Shown here piece by piece: positions 34,151 to 44,100 of a stretch of DNA of 64,000 nt. The stretch covers positions 39,719-103,718 of the forward strand of contig NZ_JACJOO010000078.1 in NCBI RefSeq assembly GCF_014695575.1. The letters are read 5' to 3'. Both the position numbers and the translations under genes were made by a program. Under the pieces are notes generated by a model. It ran no database searches. It saw only the letters and a list, made by a program, of their open reading frames with translations, and had not been told where the DNA came from. Each line of letters begins with the position of its first letter. The first letter of the stretch is position 1. This DNA comes from Leptolyngbya sp. FACHB-8 (lineage in GTDB: Bacteria; Cyanobacteriota; Cyanobacteriia; Elainellales; Elainellaceae).

Positions 34151-34225
34151 ATGAGTACCTGGCATCAATTAAGCTCAACTGAGGTACTACGCCTTTGTTT
34201 AGCAAACGCGAAAAAACAACGCTAA
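34151..34225 (+). pseudogene. Stub resembling the N-terminus of a cation P-type ATPase
   Basis: With a good AGAGGTGAG site in front, the 24 codons read MSTWHQLSSTEVLRLC, like the Cation_ATPase_N segment (WH.LS..EVL..L) of P-type pumps. The frame then stops, and the fibrillin gene comes in from the other strand 31 bases later. The rest of the pump is gone. A real short peptide cannot be excluded. Confidence 0.4.
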
Positions 34226-34255
34226 CGCTGCAATCCTTGTACAGCAAAGATTTCA

Positions 34256-35041
34256 TTAAATCGCTAGAAATTGATTATTCCGTTCACAAACCAGAACGGT
34301 TTCCCGTTGCCCCTGGGTAATTCGTAGTTCTTCATCCAGATACAGGATGGTGAGGGAGCCTTTGGGCGATCGCCGCATCTGAAATTCCATGCGTCCGGTT
34401 TCTTTGTCCATTTCCTTGGGTGGAACCAACCCAAACATCAGCTTGAGCAGTTGGCCCTGAAACCAATCCTTAATGCTGCTGTGGGTCGGTACCTTGGGGT
34501 TCTCGAAAATTGCGTTCCATTGTTGCAGATCCGTATCAGCGGCAGGTTCTAACACACCTCCTGTAAACTGCACCTGGAGGACTGTATCACTGGCAGGTTT
34601 ACAGATGCCCAGGTTACGCACGGTGCCCCGGAGTGATGGGGTGTTGGGATGGGCGATCGCAAAGTCCACCACAATATCATGGGTGCGCTGCATGGGTTCT
34701 TCCATCGGCAACACGGGTTGAAAAACCTGTTGGATCACAACCGTTAGATCCTGCGGTTGGAACATATTGAACGCCAACCGTCCCAGCGTGTAACAGTAGG
34801 TGCCATCTGCCAGGCGTTTACCGTCAGGGAAAATGGGGGCACTGATGAGTTGCCAGTTTCCATCCAGCAATTGAGAATTTTGCGTGGGAACAGGGGTGGG
34901 ATTGAGGGTTGCAAGCTTCTCAAGGATCTCGGCAACCATTGGGTGGTGTGGATTACCATCGTAGGTTGTTAATGCTGCACGGAGATTGTCTTTTAGGACA
35001 TTTCTAGAGGTTTCAGAATTCCTGAGCGTTTTGGAAGCCAT
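34256..35041 (-). CDS. PAP/fibrillin family protein
   Basis: This is a protein of 261 residues. The family's N-terminal helical part is followed by the lipocalin-like core LLDGNWQLISAPIFPDG and the late pattern GRMEFQMRRSPKGSLTILYLDEELRI with a final RETVLVCER. The Asp in YLDEELRI is the conserved acidic site of the family. These proteins bind lipids or quinones at thylakoids in cyanobacteria and plastids and protect against photo-oxidation. No signal peptide is seen. Confidence 0.82.
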   Translation of the reverse strand: MASKTLRNSETSRNVLKDNLRAALTTYDGNPHHPMVAEILEKLATLNPTPVPTQNSQLLDGNWQLISAPIFPDGKRLADGTYCYTLGRLAFNMFQPQDLTVVIQQVFQPVLPMEEPMQRTHDIVVDFAIAHPNTPSLRGTVRNLGICKPASDTVLQVQFTGGVLEPAADTDLQQWNAIFENPKVPTHSSIKDWFQGQLLKLMFGLVPPKEMDKETGRMEFQMRRSPKGSLTILYLDEELRITQGQRETVLVCERNNQFLAI

Positions 35042-35088
35042 AGTGTTTCGTAATTCTAGTGTTGAGTATTGTTATTTAATCCACAATC

Positions 35089-36492
35089 TTAAGACTGCAA
35101 AGTGGTTAGCAGAAAGTAAGCGACTGCAATTCCCGCAAGCGTCAAGCTCGATTTCGATACGGGTTGTTTCTTGCCTTGAGTCATCTTGATCGCAGCATCC
35201 GCAATAAAACCGATTGCCATCCCATCTGCAACCGAGAACGTCAGCGGCATAATCAAGATCACCAGAAAAGCAGGAATGGCTTCAGCTAAGTTATTCCAGT
35301 CGATCGCGCGGACACAACTCATCATCAAGACTCCAATCATCAGGAGAACAGGTGCCGTTGCAAACGCAGGAATTGCCGCAAAGAGTGGTGCAAACCAAGC
35401 TGAGACGAGAAACAACAGCGCAACGACGATCGCCACAAAACCACTGCGTCCACCCTCAAAGATACCAGAAGCAGATTCAAGATAAGGAATCGCTGGCACA
35501 CCGCCGAAAAACGCTCCAGAGACGATGCTGAGGGAGTTTGAAAGTAGAGCTTGCTTTGAGCGATGCAGTTCTCCATCGGGCTTCACACGGTTTAGCTGTT
35601 GCCCCAAGACGTTGAGTGAACTAATCGTATCTGCAAAACAAACAAACAGCAGCATGAACACAGCAGCAACAAAGTTTCCGAGTTGTGACCAGGTAAGATA
35701 CTGACTTCCCGCGATCGCTTGCCCCACGAGATCCAGCGGCAACTCTGGTATGGTCAGAAGCTTTTCGGGCAGAGGAGCCACACCAAAGAGCCAACCGAGG
35801 CTTGCTGTACTAAAAATTCCGAGCAACATTGCCCCTTTTACCCGTCGAACAGTCAGAATTGCCGTCATCAAGATTCCTGCGATCGCAATCAAGGTGGCGG
35901 GCTGCTTTAGCGATCCCAAAGCAGTTGTCGTTGCAGTGCTACTTACAATGATGCCTGCTCCTAAACTTGGAGGCGCGACGTTGCCAGAGAGCGCAATATA
36001 AGAGAGAAACAATCCTAAACCAACGACCATTGCCTGCTTGAGCGAGATGGGAATGGCATCAATGATATGGCGACGAAACGGACTGAGTACCAGTGCTGTG
36101 AAAAGAATTCCTTCGACGAAGACGGCGGTTAGGGCAAGTCGCCAATCCATACCCATGTTTAGTACGATCGAGAACGTAAACAGAGCCGCAGTTCCCGTTC
36201 CAGGTCCCATTGCAAACGGATAATTTGCGAACAATCCCATTAGAATCGTTGCGATCGCAGAACAAAGAACTAGCGCCACCAAAATTTGCTCAAACAAATC
36301 TCCTGGCTGATCTAGAAACATTGCGTTTCCTAGAATATGAGCATTGACAACCAGAATCGGAGCTGTGGTCATAAATGTCGTGAGGCTGGCAAGCAATTCA
36401 GTGCGATAGCATGTTCCCAGCTGTTCAAATCGGAAAAAATGACTGATTCGATCAGTCATTGGCAAAGCGATCGCAATTTTTGACTTATTCAT
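35089..36492 (-). CDS. AzgA-type purine permease (NCS2/xanthine-uracil superfamily)
   Basis: This is a protein of 467 residues with about 12-14 membrane segments. It has AzgA family marks: HFFRFEQLGT near the N-terminus, LTTFMTTAPILVVNAHILG, NYPFAMGPGTGTAALFTFSI, and VCFADTISSLNVLGQQL with the motif that carries a conserved acidic residue. The family imports adenine, guanine or hypoxanthine. A second possible start at MTDRISHFF would shorten it by 12 residues. It is monocistronic, with about 50 bases to the fibrillin gene on the same strand. Confidence 0.85.
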   Translation of the reverse strand: MNKSKIAIALPMTDRISHFFRFEQLGTCYRTELLASLTTFMTTAPILVVNAHILGNAMFLDQPGDLFEQILVALVLCSAIATILMGLFANYPFAMGPGTGTAALFTFSIVLNMGMDWRLALTAVFVEGILFTALVLSPFRRHIIDAIPISLKQAMVVGLGLFLSYIALSGNVAPPSLGAGIIVSSTATTTALGSLKQPATLIAIAGILMTAILTVRRVKGAMLLGIFSTASLGWLFGVAPLPEKLLTIPELPLDLVGQAIAGSQYLTWSQLGNFVAAVFMLLFVCFADTISSLNVLGQQLNRVKPDGELHRSKQALLSNSLSIVSGAFFGGVPAIPYLESASGIFEGGRSGFVAIVVALLFLVSAWFAPLFAAIPAFATAPVLLMIGVLMMSCVRAIDWNNLAEAIPAFLVILIMPLTFSVADGMAIGFIADAAIKMTQGKKQPVSKSSLTLAGIAVAYFLLTTLQS

Positions 36493-36553
36493 GAGGGGTA
36501 TAAGAAATGACAGTGTAATAGAAGTAGAGTTTTGCTCTGCTTAACACCATTGA

Positions 36554-37111
36554 CTAAAGTGGAGAACTAAAAAATTGAAGTAGTTCTATCTCGGCTGCTT
36601 TGGAAATTTCAAGCTGTTGTCTAACTTGTAAAACAGCATGGTTTTGATAAGTGCTAAAGTCGAGTTGATTTAGATTTCTACGCTGTATCGATCGACCGTA
36701 CACGAATCCCGCATCAAAGAATTTCAAGTCTTTCCACGAAAAGCGATATTTTTTGGGATACACCGTGGATGCAGCAATCTTATACAAAAATTTGTGCAGC
36801 CAAGTGGTTTGCAAGTCATTCCCCATCGTGAATCCTCGGATAAAGGCTTCATCAGCTAGAGAATGCCCCCGGTTGAGGATTGCGTGAAGGCAATCATGCC
36901 CGTAGAGGTCGATTTTTCCGGGTAGTGCGATCGGGCTATGGGGATGTTCAAGCAACCAGGTCATGAGGGGTGTATCTGATTGACTATCGATCGCTAACTG
37001 TTGCACTACGTCATGCAACGTACAAATATTTGAGTCAATATAGAAGTCTGGTTCTATATGGTCGGGTGGTACTTGCCTAAATTGAGAAGTCAGGTTTGAT
37101 CGAATACCCAT
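36554..37111 (-). CDS. Hypothetical protein with HDCLH motif (185 aa)
   Basis: I do not have a firm family. The central motif YGHDCLHAILNRGHSLADEA, followed by FIRGFTMGND, could bind a metal through its His and Asp residues and vaguely recalls Coq4-like HDxxH sequences. The rest is helical. The ATG at 37111 is chosen for its GGGAG site; the frame is open further upstream, but only inside the radical SAM gene. It lies 34 bases after that gene on the same strand and is probably co-transcribed with it. Confidence 0.7.
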   Translation of the reverse strand: MGIRSNLTSQFRQVPPDHIEPDFYIDSNICTLHDVVQQLAIDSQSDTPLMTWLLEHPHSPIALPGKIDLYGHDCLHAILNRGHSLADEAFIRGFTMGNDLQTTWLHKFLYKIAASTVYPKKYRFSWKDLKFFDAGFVYGRSIQRRNLNQLDFSTYQNHAVLQVRQQLEISKAAEIELLQFFSSPL

Positions 37112-37145
37112 CGATAGACTCCCAAACAATAAAAGGGATTTCTCT

Positions 37146-38729
37146 TCAGGCGGTGCTGGGGGAGCATTCCGCCAGTTGACGTTCCGTTGCCAGAAACTCT
37201 GCCATTTGAGCCTCAATTTGAGTCCGGACAATTTGGCGATACTCGATAAAGTGCTCAATTTCAGCACAGACGGAAAGATAGGGACTGATGCCTCCTGGAT
37301 TGCGTTGCAGCATACCTGCCAGATTGCGCCAGAACTGCCAGCGGGTCTTGCGGATCGCCCCCTGTCGCCAACAGATCGCCAACAGGGCACGCAGTCTCAC
37401 CCAATTCACTCGCTCTTTGCCGCTTCTGCCTTTTTTGGGATAGGTGGCTTCACCAAGAAGTAGGTAATGGCGATAGGCACGATCGAGAAACTTTTCCGGA
37501 TCATATAACTGCCAAAACGCCTCGATATACTCGTGTGCGATGTCTTCTAGCGATCGCGTCGGCACAAAGTTCATCAACGTGGTCTGATTGATATCCCCCA
37601 ATTTCTGATGCAATCTGCCTTCTTTTTCCAGGCGATGCCACAGCGCTGTATCGGGCAACGCTTGCAGCATACTAAGCACCGCCGTCGGGATAGCCGTTTT
37701 CTCGACAAATTTGACAATGCGATCGCCCGCGCCCTTCTTCTCGCCGTCAAACCCGATAATGAAGCCAGCCATCACCCGCAGCCCACTGCGCGTAATCTTC
37801 AAGACGGAATCACTCAAGGAGTCGCGGGTGTTTTGGTGTTTTTTGGTGAGGGTCAAACTCTCCTCATCGGGCGTTTCAATGCCCAGAAAAACGGAGCCAA
37901 AATTGCACTGCACCATCATATCCATCAATTCCTGATCCTGCGCTAAATCGACCGATGCTTCAGTCGCGAAGGAGAAGGGATAGTGGTGTTCAACCATCCA
38001 AGGTAACAGTTGCTTCAGCAGCAGTTTGACGTTGCGTTTGTTGCCGATGAAGTTATCATCCACCATAAAGATACTGCGTCGCCAGCCTAACTCGTAAAGC
38101 CGATCAAGCTCTTTCAACAGTTGTTCTGGGGTTTTGGTGCGAGGCTTGCGACCGTAGAGCACGATGATGTCACAGAATTCACACTGAAAGGGACAGCCGC
38201 GCGAGAACTGCACCGACATCTGGGCATAGGCATCAAATTCCAGCAGGTCAAAGCGGGGAATGGGGGTGTCGGTGACATTGGGACGCTCGCCGATCGCGGC
38301 TCGAAAGGTGCCGCTCTCTTGCCCTGCTGCGATCGCGCTGACAAACATCGGTAGTGTAATCTCACCTTCGTCCAAAATCAAATAATCGGCTCCGACCTCG
38401 CTGACTTCGTGGGGTAGGGCGGTGGCGTAGGGTCCACCGACAGCGACTCGCTTGCCTCTGCGTTTTGCCTCCTGAATCTGCTCGAGCAGGTCTTCTTTCT
38501 GCACAATCATGGCGGACAGAATCACCAGGTCAGCCCAGTCCCATTCGGCTTGTGTGACCGATCGCACGTTGCGATCGACCAGTTTGTAATTCCAGTCCTG
38601 CGGTAAGATGGCTGCCACGGTCGCTAATCCCAGAGGCGGCAGCATGGCTTTGAAACCGAGCAGGGCAAGCGTCTTTTCAAATGACCAGAAGCTCTGGGGA
38701 AAAAGCGGATATAGGAGTAACACATTCAT
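37146..38729 (-). CDS. B12-binding radical SAM protein (DUF4070 type)
   Basis: This is a protein of 527 residues. Residues 1-150 form a cobalamin-binding-type Rossmann domain (LSAMIVQKEDLLEQIQEAKR, VAVGGPYATALPHEV) without the classic DxHxxG. The radical SAM core has the cluster motif RGCPFQCEFCDI (CxxxCxxC), then SIFMVDDNFIGNKRNV and a C-terminal DUF4070-like part. The layout resembles HpnP-type methylases, but the sequence does not prove hopanoid as substrate. Start taken at MNVLLLYPLF with GGAG in front. A small HDCLH protein follows in the same operon. Confidence 0.88.
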   Translation of the reverse strand: MNVLLLYPLFPQSFWSFEKTLALLGFKAMLPPLGLATVAAILPQDWNYKLVDRNVRSVTQAEWDWADLVILSAMIVQKEDLLEQIQEAKRRGKRVAVGGPYATALPHEVSEVGADYLILDEGEITLPMFVSAIAAGQESGTFRAAIGERPNVTDTPIPRFDLLEFDAYAQMSVQFSRGCPFQCEFCDIIVLYGRKPRTKTPEQLLKELDRLYELGWRRSIFMVDDNFIGNKRNVKLLLKQLLPWMVEHHYPFSFATEASVDLAQDQELMDMMVQCNFGSVFLGIETPDEESLTLTKKHQNTRDSLSDSVLKITRSGLRVMAGFIIGFDGEKKGAGDRIVKFVEKTAIPTAVLSMLQALPDTALWHRLEKEGRLHQKLGDINQTTLMNFVPTRSLEDIAHEYIEAFWQLYDPEKFLDRAYRHYLLLGEATYPKKGRSGKERVNWVRLRALLAICWRQGAIRKTRWQFWRNLAGMLQRNPGGISPYLSVCAEIEHFIEYRQIVRTQIEAQMAEFLATERQLAECSPSTA

Positions 38730-38860
38730 ATTCAATTGGTTCTCCAAAGAGCGTTTTACTAACTCATTAACCCGAAAAAAACTTATCTCTCACTTTTACT
38801 CCTTTAGTTAGCTGATCATTCGTTTCCTTCTTTGTTACTTTTTCAGCAAGCCCTACTTAA

Positions 38861-39340
38861 TCATCTTTTTAGTAGTTTGGTTTTAAGAACAGAGTAACCA
38901 AAACTTACAATCCCAAAGGTCAACAATCCCACGGGTTGTGCGCCAGGAGGATTATTGATGTTAGTTATCCCAAAATGGTTGGCTCCTGTTACTGATAACA
39001 ATAGTTTTGGAGGAGATTGAATATTGTTATAGGTTTGTTCTGTTCGAGGGAAAAGTGCAACACCATCGCGATCGCCTTGCAACAAAGCAACTTCAATGCC
39101 GTTATTATTAATTGACACAAAATTTCCAGTAACTTGATCACGAAGATTTGCCCCAAAGAAAGCACCCGCAAGAAGTTGAGGCGGACGAGTAAAAGGTTCT
39201 TGACAGAGGAGTGCCAAACATTGATTGGCACTCACTGAAAGACCAACAGCCCCACCAAAGGAATGCCCTAATAAACCAAGCTTCTCAGTATCCACCACTC
39301 CAGTGATCGGAGAATTGGTATTCGTATCTTCGAATGTATT
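38861..39340 (-). pseudogene. Alpha/beta hydrolase fragment
   Basis: The frame begins without a start codon right after the stop of the gene at 39344 and reads VVDTEKLGLLGHSFGGAVGL, with a nucleophile elbow GHSFGG. An Asp region (ALLQGDRDGVALF) and a His region (TGANHFGITN) complete a triad. The N-terminal half of the fold and the usual C-terminal part are missing. It looks like a gene cut at both ends. An internal ATG (39298) could give a short product, but hardly an enzyme. Confidence 0.7.
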
Positions 39341-39343
39341 CAG

Positions 39344-39781
39344 TTAAAAAGGATCGTTTGCTAGCTTGATCACTTCCCATTGAGTTCCAGAAAACCCATC
39401 AGTACCAGGTGCGAATCCAACAGTTTCACTTCCTGTCCTACCATCGAGGAACAGATTACGACCAGTGCTAGCTACACACTGAAATGTTACTACTTGATTG
39501 TTATCACCGTAGCGCCATCTGGTTACCCATCTAGTACCTGGACTGTCAGATATTAGTCCAACCGTTGCATCGTCTATACGCTCTAGATAACCATCTTCAT
39601 CTTCCACGCACTTAAAAGATACTCCTTCGAGACCGGGTTGAAAATTGAGTATCCAGTTAGTTCCATAGGATTCAAGATTGGATGCTAGCCTAACAGTTCC
39701 TTCATATGGGTTACCACCTAGAAATCTAGGCCCATCTATCTCTCCCATACATCTAAGTGCGACAAGAAATCTATCCGCCAT
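39344..39781 (-). CDS. Beta-trefoil-like small protein (145 aa)
   Basis: A strong AAGGAG site precedes the ATG at 39781. Three similar blocks of about 45 residues can be seen: GPRFLGG..TVRLAS..GTNW, GYLERIDDATVGL..GTRW, and RNLFLDGRTGSETVGFAP..GTQWEV. Threefold repetition of a short strand unit ending in GTxW is typical of beta-trefoil or fascin-like folds that bind sugars or proteins. There is no signal peptide. Its upstream region shares a motif with those of the crystallin-like and peptidoglycan-binding genes. Confidence 0.75.
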   Translation of the reverse strand: MADRFLVALRCMGEIDGPRFLGGNPYEGTVRLASNLESYGTNWILNFQPGLEGVSFKCVEDEDGYLERIDDATVGLISDSPGTRWVTRWRYGDNNQVVTFQCVASTGRNLFLDGRTGSETVGFAPGTDGFSGTQWEVIKLANDPF

Positions 39782-39827
39782 GATTAATCTCCTTGTTGGT
39801 TGGGCTACTATGAACAAAGTCGCATAG

Positions 39828-39886
39828 GCTTACTTAAGCCTTTTGCCGATCAGCAACGCCCCTAGCTTGACAGCCAAAACTCGACC
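39828..39886 (-). promoter_or_regulatory. Upstream element shared with 40799-40857 and, in part, 51141-51166
   Basis: Starting 47 bases upstream of the trefoil-like gene, TTACTTAAGCCTTTTGCC, GATCAGCAACGCCCCTAGCT and TGACAGCCAAAACTCGACC match the region at 40799-40857 with few changes. A shorter match is at 51141-51166. Three different small genes thus share an upstream motif in the same orientation. Confidence 0.65.
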
Positions 39887-40091
39887 TAAGAATCCTTACA
39901 AATTTAAACTGCTCTACCAAAACCTTGTAAACCCTACAGGTAAGCAACTTTTTCCAGAAGTACTCAAGTTATTTTTGTAAGGATCCTAAGCAATTTCTCG
40001 AAAGCCAGTTAGTCCTGTGTAGGGCATGCTACGCCATTGACGCACCCTACGGATCCATCTGCTAGGGCGTGTTTTAAAACTTGCTGGAAGG

Positions 40092-40128
40092 GTTGTTTTT
40101 TTGTGCGCTTCACGCACAAAAAAACAAC
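40092..40128. repeat. Perfect 16-bp hairpin, loop CTTCA
   Basis: The arms 40092-40107 and 40113-40128 are exact complements with T7 and A7 tracts. The short direct repeat TTTTAAAAC lies on both sides (40071-40079 and 40130-40138) and could be a target duplication. It lies downstream of the crystallin-like gene. The gap 39782-40164 holds this and the shared upstream motif only. Confidence 0.93.
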
Positions 40129-40164
40129 TTTTAAAACAGAGCCTAGAGCAATTTTCTCTAATCG

Positions 40165-40542
40165 CTAACACACTTCTGCGTCGGGTGAGCAATCTTGAAC
40201 GATTTCAACGGAATCGGCTCGATCATTCATGAAATCACCTACATAGCTGTAACTCCCTCTATACGTGGCACGTCTTCCAGTTTCTTGGTCGATCAGCGTA
40301 ACTGCAACGCCTGAGGGGACACTCAAAGAGCTGACTTGATTGATGAGTTGCGGGCTAATTGGTTCAGACCTTACTCCACCAACATAGAATGGCAAAGACT
40401 TTCCTTGAAAATCGCTATGCTCATACAACTGAACCTCTAGAGTTGATCCAGCTTCTGCAGCGATCGCGGATGGAATCGAACTCATAAAAGTCAAAACGAC
40501 AGCAACGAAAGAAACCATGATTTTCATCAATTTAGTGTTCAT
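40165..40542 (-). CDS. Secreted beta/gamma-crystallin-like protein (125 aa)
   Basis: A strong AGGAGA site precedes the start. A Sec signal peptide covers residues 1-29 (KIMVSFVAVVLTFMSSIPSA then IAAEA). The mature part has the Greek-key pattern of beta/gamma-crystallins: VQLYEHSDFQGKSLPFYVGG, then SSLSVPSGVAVTLID and YVGDFMNDRADSVEIV. Such single domains often bind calcium. It ends with two Cys residues (DCSPDAEVC). Its far upstream region is a near copy of that of the peptidoglycan-binding gene at 50764. Confidence 0.8.
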   Translation of the reverse strand: MNTKLMKIMVSFVAVVLTFMSSIPSAIAAEAGSTLEVQLYEHSDFQGKSLPFYVGGVRSEPISPQLINQVSSLSVPSGVAVTLIDQETGRRATYRGSYSYVGDFMNDRADSVEIVQDCSPDAEVC

Positions 40543-40650
40543 TTATTTTCTCCTAATGACTCAATAGGTTGAATGAAAGCTACTGCTCATTTGCTTTCAT
40601 TTTTGTGTTTGCTTGCTGTAAATCTGAAAGTTGGTTATATCTGTTCCCCC

Positions 40651-40686
40651 AGCGAACAGATTAGCTGTGCAGCTAATCTGTTCGCT
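40651..40686. repeat. Perfect 17-bp hairpin
   Basis: The arms 40651-40667 and 40670-40686 are exact complements around TG. It lies about 110 bases upstream of the crystallin-like gene, at the edge of the duplicated upstream region. At the matching place upstream of 50994 there is no such hairpin. Confidence 0.93.
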
Positions 40687-40857
40687 TAACTGTCTCTATA
40701 GTAGAGATTCAGCTCAAGAGAAACATCTGAAGAACGTCTCGACCCTCACTCAACGAAGTAAAGTTAACCCAGTTAACATTAGTTAGCTGACTGAGTATGA
40801 TTACTTAAGTCTTTTGTCAATGAGCAACGCTCCCTGCTTGACAGCAAAAAAACGACC
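40684..40857 (-). promoter_or_regulatory. Duplicated upstream region, copy A
   Basis: Positions 40684-40827 align without gaps to 51023-51166, with about 17 mismatches in 144 bases by hand count. Both copies hold GTTAAC-3 nt-GTTAAC (40763-40777 here), an operator-like palindrome, and GAAGAACGTCTCGACC. Copy A lies 142 bases upstream of the crystallin-like gene, copy B 29 bases upstream of the peptidoglycan-binding gene. The part 40799-40857 also matches 39828-39886. Confidence 0.85.
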
Positions 40858-40919
40858 AGAGTACTTGCTCCAGTCGGAAGTAAGTTTTTTCTTTTTTCCT
40901 CAACGGTTTGCCTGACTGC

Positions 40920-41007
40920 CGCTTTCTAAGCGTTTAACATTGAGGGAGTTCGTTCAGAGCTGCGATCGCGCTAATCGAGTTTGCATAAATGGCAAGCTGC
41001 GATCGAC
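40920..41007 (-). pseudogene. Copied 3' tail of a LuxR-type response regulator gene
   Basis: Read on the minus strand it gives SQLAIYANSISAIAALNELPQC and a stop. This matches the C-terminus of the response regulator at 51255-51926 (SQLAIYATSISGSASLKEPPQC). At the DNA level 40920-41007 aligns with 51241-51328. The remaining part of the gene is absent, because the caspase gene block begins beyond a hairpin. It marks one border of a duplication or insertion. Confidence 0.85.
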
Positions 41008-41067
41008 TCCATAATGTCAGCGGATTGTTATCTCGCACTTCTGAACGAACTTTCTAGGATATACTCT

Positions 41068-41144
41068 TATCCATTTTCATTAGGACAAAGGAGTGAGGCG
41101 GCGCAACGCGCCGCCTCACTCCTTTGTCCTAATGAAAATGGATA
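41068..41144. repeat. Perfect 37-bp hairpin, loop AAC
   Basis: The arms 41068-41104 and 41108-41144 are exact complements, the longest in the window, with tip GGCGCAACGCGCC. It lies 54 bases past the stop of the caspase-WD40 gene and could end its transcript. Confidence 0.97.
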
Positions 41145-41198
41145 CAGCTATAAAAAGCTTCAAGCTGTTCTAAGACAGTTTTCTGATCACTCCTAAAT

Positions 41199-44100
41199 TT
41201 AGTCCTTGCAAAGTTGTCGATCGCGCTCACTGACATTCATTTGGGTGAGATAGTTGCGAAGGCGATTGCACCCCTGTTCTATCAGTTGATCTAATTCGCC
41301 AATTTGCCATAGTTTTGTTGTTCCATCTTCTCCAATGGATAAGAGGAATGCTCCGTCAGAACTGAGCTTTAAGCTTTTAATCCCGCCTGAATCCGTCGAA
41401 AATTCCGCCATCGTTGTTCCATCTAGATAGGTCAGAATGATTCGATCGTTTTCTGCGATCGCCATCAAGCTACCATCTTGATTGAAGGTAAGACTGCTAA
41501 ATCCATTTCGCTGATAAGCGGTTAGAGGTGTTGCATATTGCCGCTCTGAAGCAACATCCCACAACCGGACGCTATTATCTCTAACCCCATCCTCTACTAC
41601 GGTTAGGGAGGCATATAGAATTCGGTTGCTGTCAGGTTGCCAAATCACTTGATCGAACTTTGTTGGCTGCGTTTGACGAAAGCGATTCACAATCCTACCA
41701 GAGGTCACATCCAGAATGTTGATCGTTCTCTCAGATTCTTCTCCTGCAATCACAGCGACTTGTCCACCCTCAGGACTAAATGCCACATTACTAGGAGGAT
41801 ACACACTACTAGGAGAATAGTTTCCCTCAAACGGGTTTAATACTGTGCCATCGGGGGTTAAGGAGTACAAGGTTCCGTCTTGCGCTAGCGCAACCAGCCG
41901 TTGACCATCTGGGCTAAAACTCATTTCATTGAACAATGGGAGAGAAGCCTGCGATTGCTCCGTTAACTCTCCTTTAGCGTTGAACCAATGCAAAATTCCA
42001 TCGGGAGATTGCCCGATAATTCGATTTCTCCCGGGCTGAAAAGCAACACTTTGAAAAGAACCGGGTAGCTGTTGGAGAAAAGTTAAGGGCTGAGGTTCCA
42101 CTGACCAAATGCGAACCGTTCCATCTGCACTGGCAGTTGCAAGTTGACTACCATCTTCTCTAAAGTCGAGATTGGCAACCTGAGTCTGATGCGCTTTGAA
42201 TTCGATCGGCTCACCCGATCCAGTTCTCAAGCGAACCGTGCCATCTGCTGCTCCAGTGGTTGCCAAAATACTGCCCTTGGCGCTAAAGGCAAAGGTAAAA
42301 TCTTGCCCCAGAGCCGTAACTTCATCGGTGTTCAAATCTCGCACGATCGCACCTTCCTCTAGCCCCTGACCATCGTTTCTTTTTTGGTTAATAAAAATGC
42401 GGCTGCCATTGAGGTTGAATACTGCATCCAAAGGTGCATGGGAGACTCCAGAATTAAATTGCTGGAGTAGCTGGTTTGAAGCATTGAGGATTTGTAGGGT
42501 TCCGTCCTCTTTGGCGATCGCTTGGAGCAATTGTCCCTGGGTATCAAATCCAACGTCGAGAAGATTGGGTTGGGTGACTTGACTGTAGGCGTTAGTGGCT
42601 AAGTCCCAGTGGTAGAAGATATTAGAAACTCCCGTATCCGTTGATCGATAACCGACAACCGCCAATTGACGACTATCTAGACTAAATCGCAGACGCGTGA
42701 TGTTTTCATCTACTGGGAGTTCTGCGGTGACTTGCTGTTGTTGCCAACCCCATAGAGAGATTGTGCCGCCCTCCCCTCCAGCGATCGCTAACAGATTGCC
42801 ATCCGGACTTAACTCAACATCAGTGGTTGATCCTGGCGGACGGTCTAGTTTATTAACCTCTTGTCGGTTTTGGCTATCCCAAATGTGAACCGTTCCTGCT
42901 TGCTCGATCGTGACGACAAGCAACCGATCGTCTTTCCAAAACACTTTGGCAACTCTTCCCGAAAAACCTTCTAAGCGGTTCATTTCCCGAACGGTATAAA
43001 CTGCTTTTCGCAGGTTTCTCACGATTGCCGTTTGCTCATTGATAGGAATTGGAAAGAAACCTTGTTGGAGTTCCTTGAGCAGTTTTGCAGCGTGTAAACT
43101 ATCGAGTGCCGCATCGATTGTCAGTTGTTTTGTTTGGAGCAGGGCTTCTGAGGCTTGACTGGCTGCCTGCATTTGTCCAATCTTTGCATCTCGTTGACCG
43201 AACCAAGCGGCGATCGCCAGTCCACTTAAGCCCAACATGACGGCGATCGCAATTCCCCAGCGAGTTCGCACATTGCGCTGTTTTTGCTGAGCACTACGCT
43301 GCACAAACTCTGTCTCAACTTGATTCAGCCAATTTTGTTTAGACGAGTTGAACACCTCTTTTTGCAGAACCTCTAGATAGGGATCAGCATTCCACAGGAA
43401 ACGATTTTGCTGCTTTGTTTTCCATTCAAAGGCGGCAGGCGTTAAGCGGCGTTGCAGCTCTAAGTTTTTCTCAGCTTTCGCCCAATCTCTTAGTTTTGCC
43501 CACCCCAAAATCAGTGCATCGTGAGCAGGTTCCACATAGGAATTTCCTTCGGCATTCTGTCCTTCCACTAACAAGCGAGCCGCTGAAAATTTCTCAATCA
43601 CCTGCTTGACTTGTCCGGCTCTCGCAGGAGAATAGCTGAGTTCTGTCCAAGAGACTCTCCGTCGAGCGAGTTCGCCGCTCCCCACTGCAACCATTCGTAG
43701 CATGACGATCTTAATGGTTTGTTCGTAAGCCTCTCCTAAGGCGTTGCATTCCTGATCAGCCCGTTGGGTCAAACTACGCGTGACCCCGCCTAGTTTGTCA
43801 TAGTCGGCTTGGGTGACAGCCCGATCAAGCGTTTCACCCCGAAGATTAGCTTCACGCTGACGCTTGAGATAGTTCAGATAGAGTTCGCTCAAAGCAAATG
43901 ATAACAACGGTAAAGCGCCCGGCATATCTGCGACTTCATCAATTAGTTTCTCTACGAGATCATGCGGTTGAAAGTACATGACTCGTGCTTCTGCGGGTTT
44001 CTCGATTGCATTTCGTAATTGTGATCGAGACATTGCAGGAACAATAAATCGAGCAGACTGCCACCACTCTTTTAAGGCTAAATCTCGCAATTGCGGTTCA

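Noticed and set aside
36554..37390. Longer version of the HDCLH protein (278 codons)
   Set aside because: The extra N-terminal part lies inside the radical SAM gene in another frame; the ATG at 37111 has a ribosome site.
37146..38729. Naming the radical SAM enzyme hpnP (hopanoid C-2 methylase)
   Set aside because: The domain layout is alike, but many DUF4070-type proteins share it, and no hopanoid genes lie nearby.
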